From positions 4,107,807 to 4,171,806 of the forward strand of contig NC_079904.1 in the NCBI RefSeq assembly GCF_024868665.1: a stretch of DNA of 64,000 bases. Direction: 5' to 3'. Within the stretch, counting starts at the first letter, position 1; each line of letters opens with the position of its first letter. The notes under the pieces are model-generated. The model was given only the letters and a program-made list of their open reading frames with translations. It did not search any database and was not told the origin of the DNA. The translations under genes and the position numbers were made by a program. The DNA comes from Triplophysa rosa (taxonomy: Eukaryota > Chordata > Actinopteri > Cypriniformes > Nemacheilidae). Shown piece after piece: positions 62,971 through 64,000 of the stretch.

Positions 62971-64000
62971 GACATGGTTATATTTTGGTTCTTATTGCGT
63001 TTTGTATTGTGCTTTTCAGATACAAGAAAGCATCAATACACAGAACAAAACCAGTTACAACTCTGTGGGTTAGATTTTTAAAAGTATTTACCAGCAAGAT
63101 TGTCATCCAAGCTGCACATACTTTACAAGTCAAGACCTTCGTCGCCATGACTCCCCATTTACCTCATAATCGTACGTCAACCGCGCCGCCATATTGGAAA
63201 GGGCAAAACACATTCAAGTGAATGGGGAGCAGCGTTTTTTCTGGATCAAAGCACAACAACGTTTTCATTTCACAATTGATTTCAATAATAATAAATAGTA
63301 ATATATTCTATTTATTATTGTATTACATATATTATTATATTTATTATTATTAGGCTATTATTATTATTATTATTATTATTTACCATTCATTTTTTTAAAC
63401 TCTGACATTCAAAATCGAGGATTCACTTTATTTTGTCAAACACGGCACCTTATGAAGAATTAGAATAACTAACTTTTACGTACCAGCCAAAAGTTTTATG
63501 CACTGGATCGCACCACCACCATTTGCCGTTGTTCAGAGTACATTGCTTTTAAAGCCGTTGATGATTCAAAACATCTTTAAGTAGATACCAAACCATCTGG
63601 CCCAGCATGCATAATGCAACATACATTTACTGGAACAAGATGGCAACATTAGTTCCAGTAGTAACATTAAGCTTAAGTTAAAGTGGAAAGTAGAGCATTC
63701 TGGGAACACAGTGGATAGAGAATGAGCTTAAATAACCTTAAGCTTCTTAAGATTCTACAGCTGTGCAAGCATGTACAACTTGTCACAGGGGAGCAAGGAG
63801 TCTACTATAATCTTGCCTATAAATCTTTGATATCTTCTTTGATACTACCTTTATGGGTTTTTTTTTCTTGAGTTGTGCCAATTAACCCTGACAGAACAAG
63901 CAACAAAACAATCCAGTAGGGTGAAGGAATTTGATGTTACAATAAAATTAAATCAGCATTATGAATGCGGAGTGCCTTGTCAGTAATGCACTCCAAACCT
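62971..64000. other. Low-copy stretch to the window edge, no gene seen
   Basis: Apart from the TTA-rich microsatellite no feature is supported. A 78-codon frame beginning at 62985 has no domain. Confidence 0.45.
63284..63381. repeat. (ATT)n-rich microsatellite
   Basis: Imperfect ATT/TAT triplets ending in a pure (TTA) run at about 63353-63381. Confidence 0.85.

Overview
The window looks like nuclear DNA of a teleost fish, most likely a cyprinid (carp, barb or goldfish type). It is AT-rich and intron-like, with one CpG-rich promoter. It is packed with repeats that I recognise as typical of cyprinid genomes: palindromic elements with TTTAAAGGGATAGTTCACC-type ends, hAT MITEs starting TAGGGCTGTCA or CAGAGGTG, tRNA-derived SINEs, LINE tails and solo LTRs. 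No bacterial gene, rRNA, intact tRNA gene or CRISPR array is visible.

Only one protein-coding exon is convincing: the first coding exon of fam184a at 13144-13323 on the minus strand. It encodes 60 residues ending in the family-typical LHLKMSKKIAQLTK, followed by a GT splice donor. It lies at the edge of a CpG-rich block (about 13050-13880) carrying a CRE palindrome, a GC box, a long upstream ORF and a possible small 5' UTR intron. Everything left of the exon (1-13143) is then intron 1, because no fam184a coiled-coil exon is recognisable there. Everything right of about 13.9 kb is upstream of the gene. In human, MAN1A1 lies upstream on the same strand; I recognise none of its exons here, so 13.9-64 kb reads as a gene desert.

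Repeats, left to right. Intron 1 holds a hAT MITE with a long hairpin core (483-1020), a SINE (2149-2337), two copies of a TTAAAGGTCC-ended repeat (2672-3013, 9718-10095), a hAT MITE with a perfect 8-bp target duplication (7084-7754), and decayed palindromic repeats. From 14 to 34 kb there are hAT elements (14394-14879, 19566-19941, 28467-28755), a solo LTR on the minus strand (25084-25461), a decayed LINE (about 26.5 kb) and palindromic repeats. From 34 to 51 kb there are a 1.2-kb hAT element with a perfect 8-bp duplication (40365-41541) inside an older repeat, interrupted AT-rich repeats at 43-44 kb, a long-TIR element split by a LINE tail (47937-48648), and a solo LTR on the plus strand (50192-50806). 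From 52 to 58 kb is a dense nest: a (GA)n tract at the 3' end of an L1-like LINE split by a SINE and by an L2-like fragment, then an unusual 1.04-kb TIR element with an internal tandem duplication, a 199-bp Harbinger-like MITE and more palindromic repeats.

The repeats appear inert, and no intact transposase or reverse transcriptase is present. The remaining stretches are low-copy DNA in which I see no exon; a few look like possible conserved non-coding elements, which only cross-species alignment could settle. Repeat family names rest on motif recognition and memory, not on a database search.
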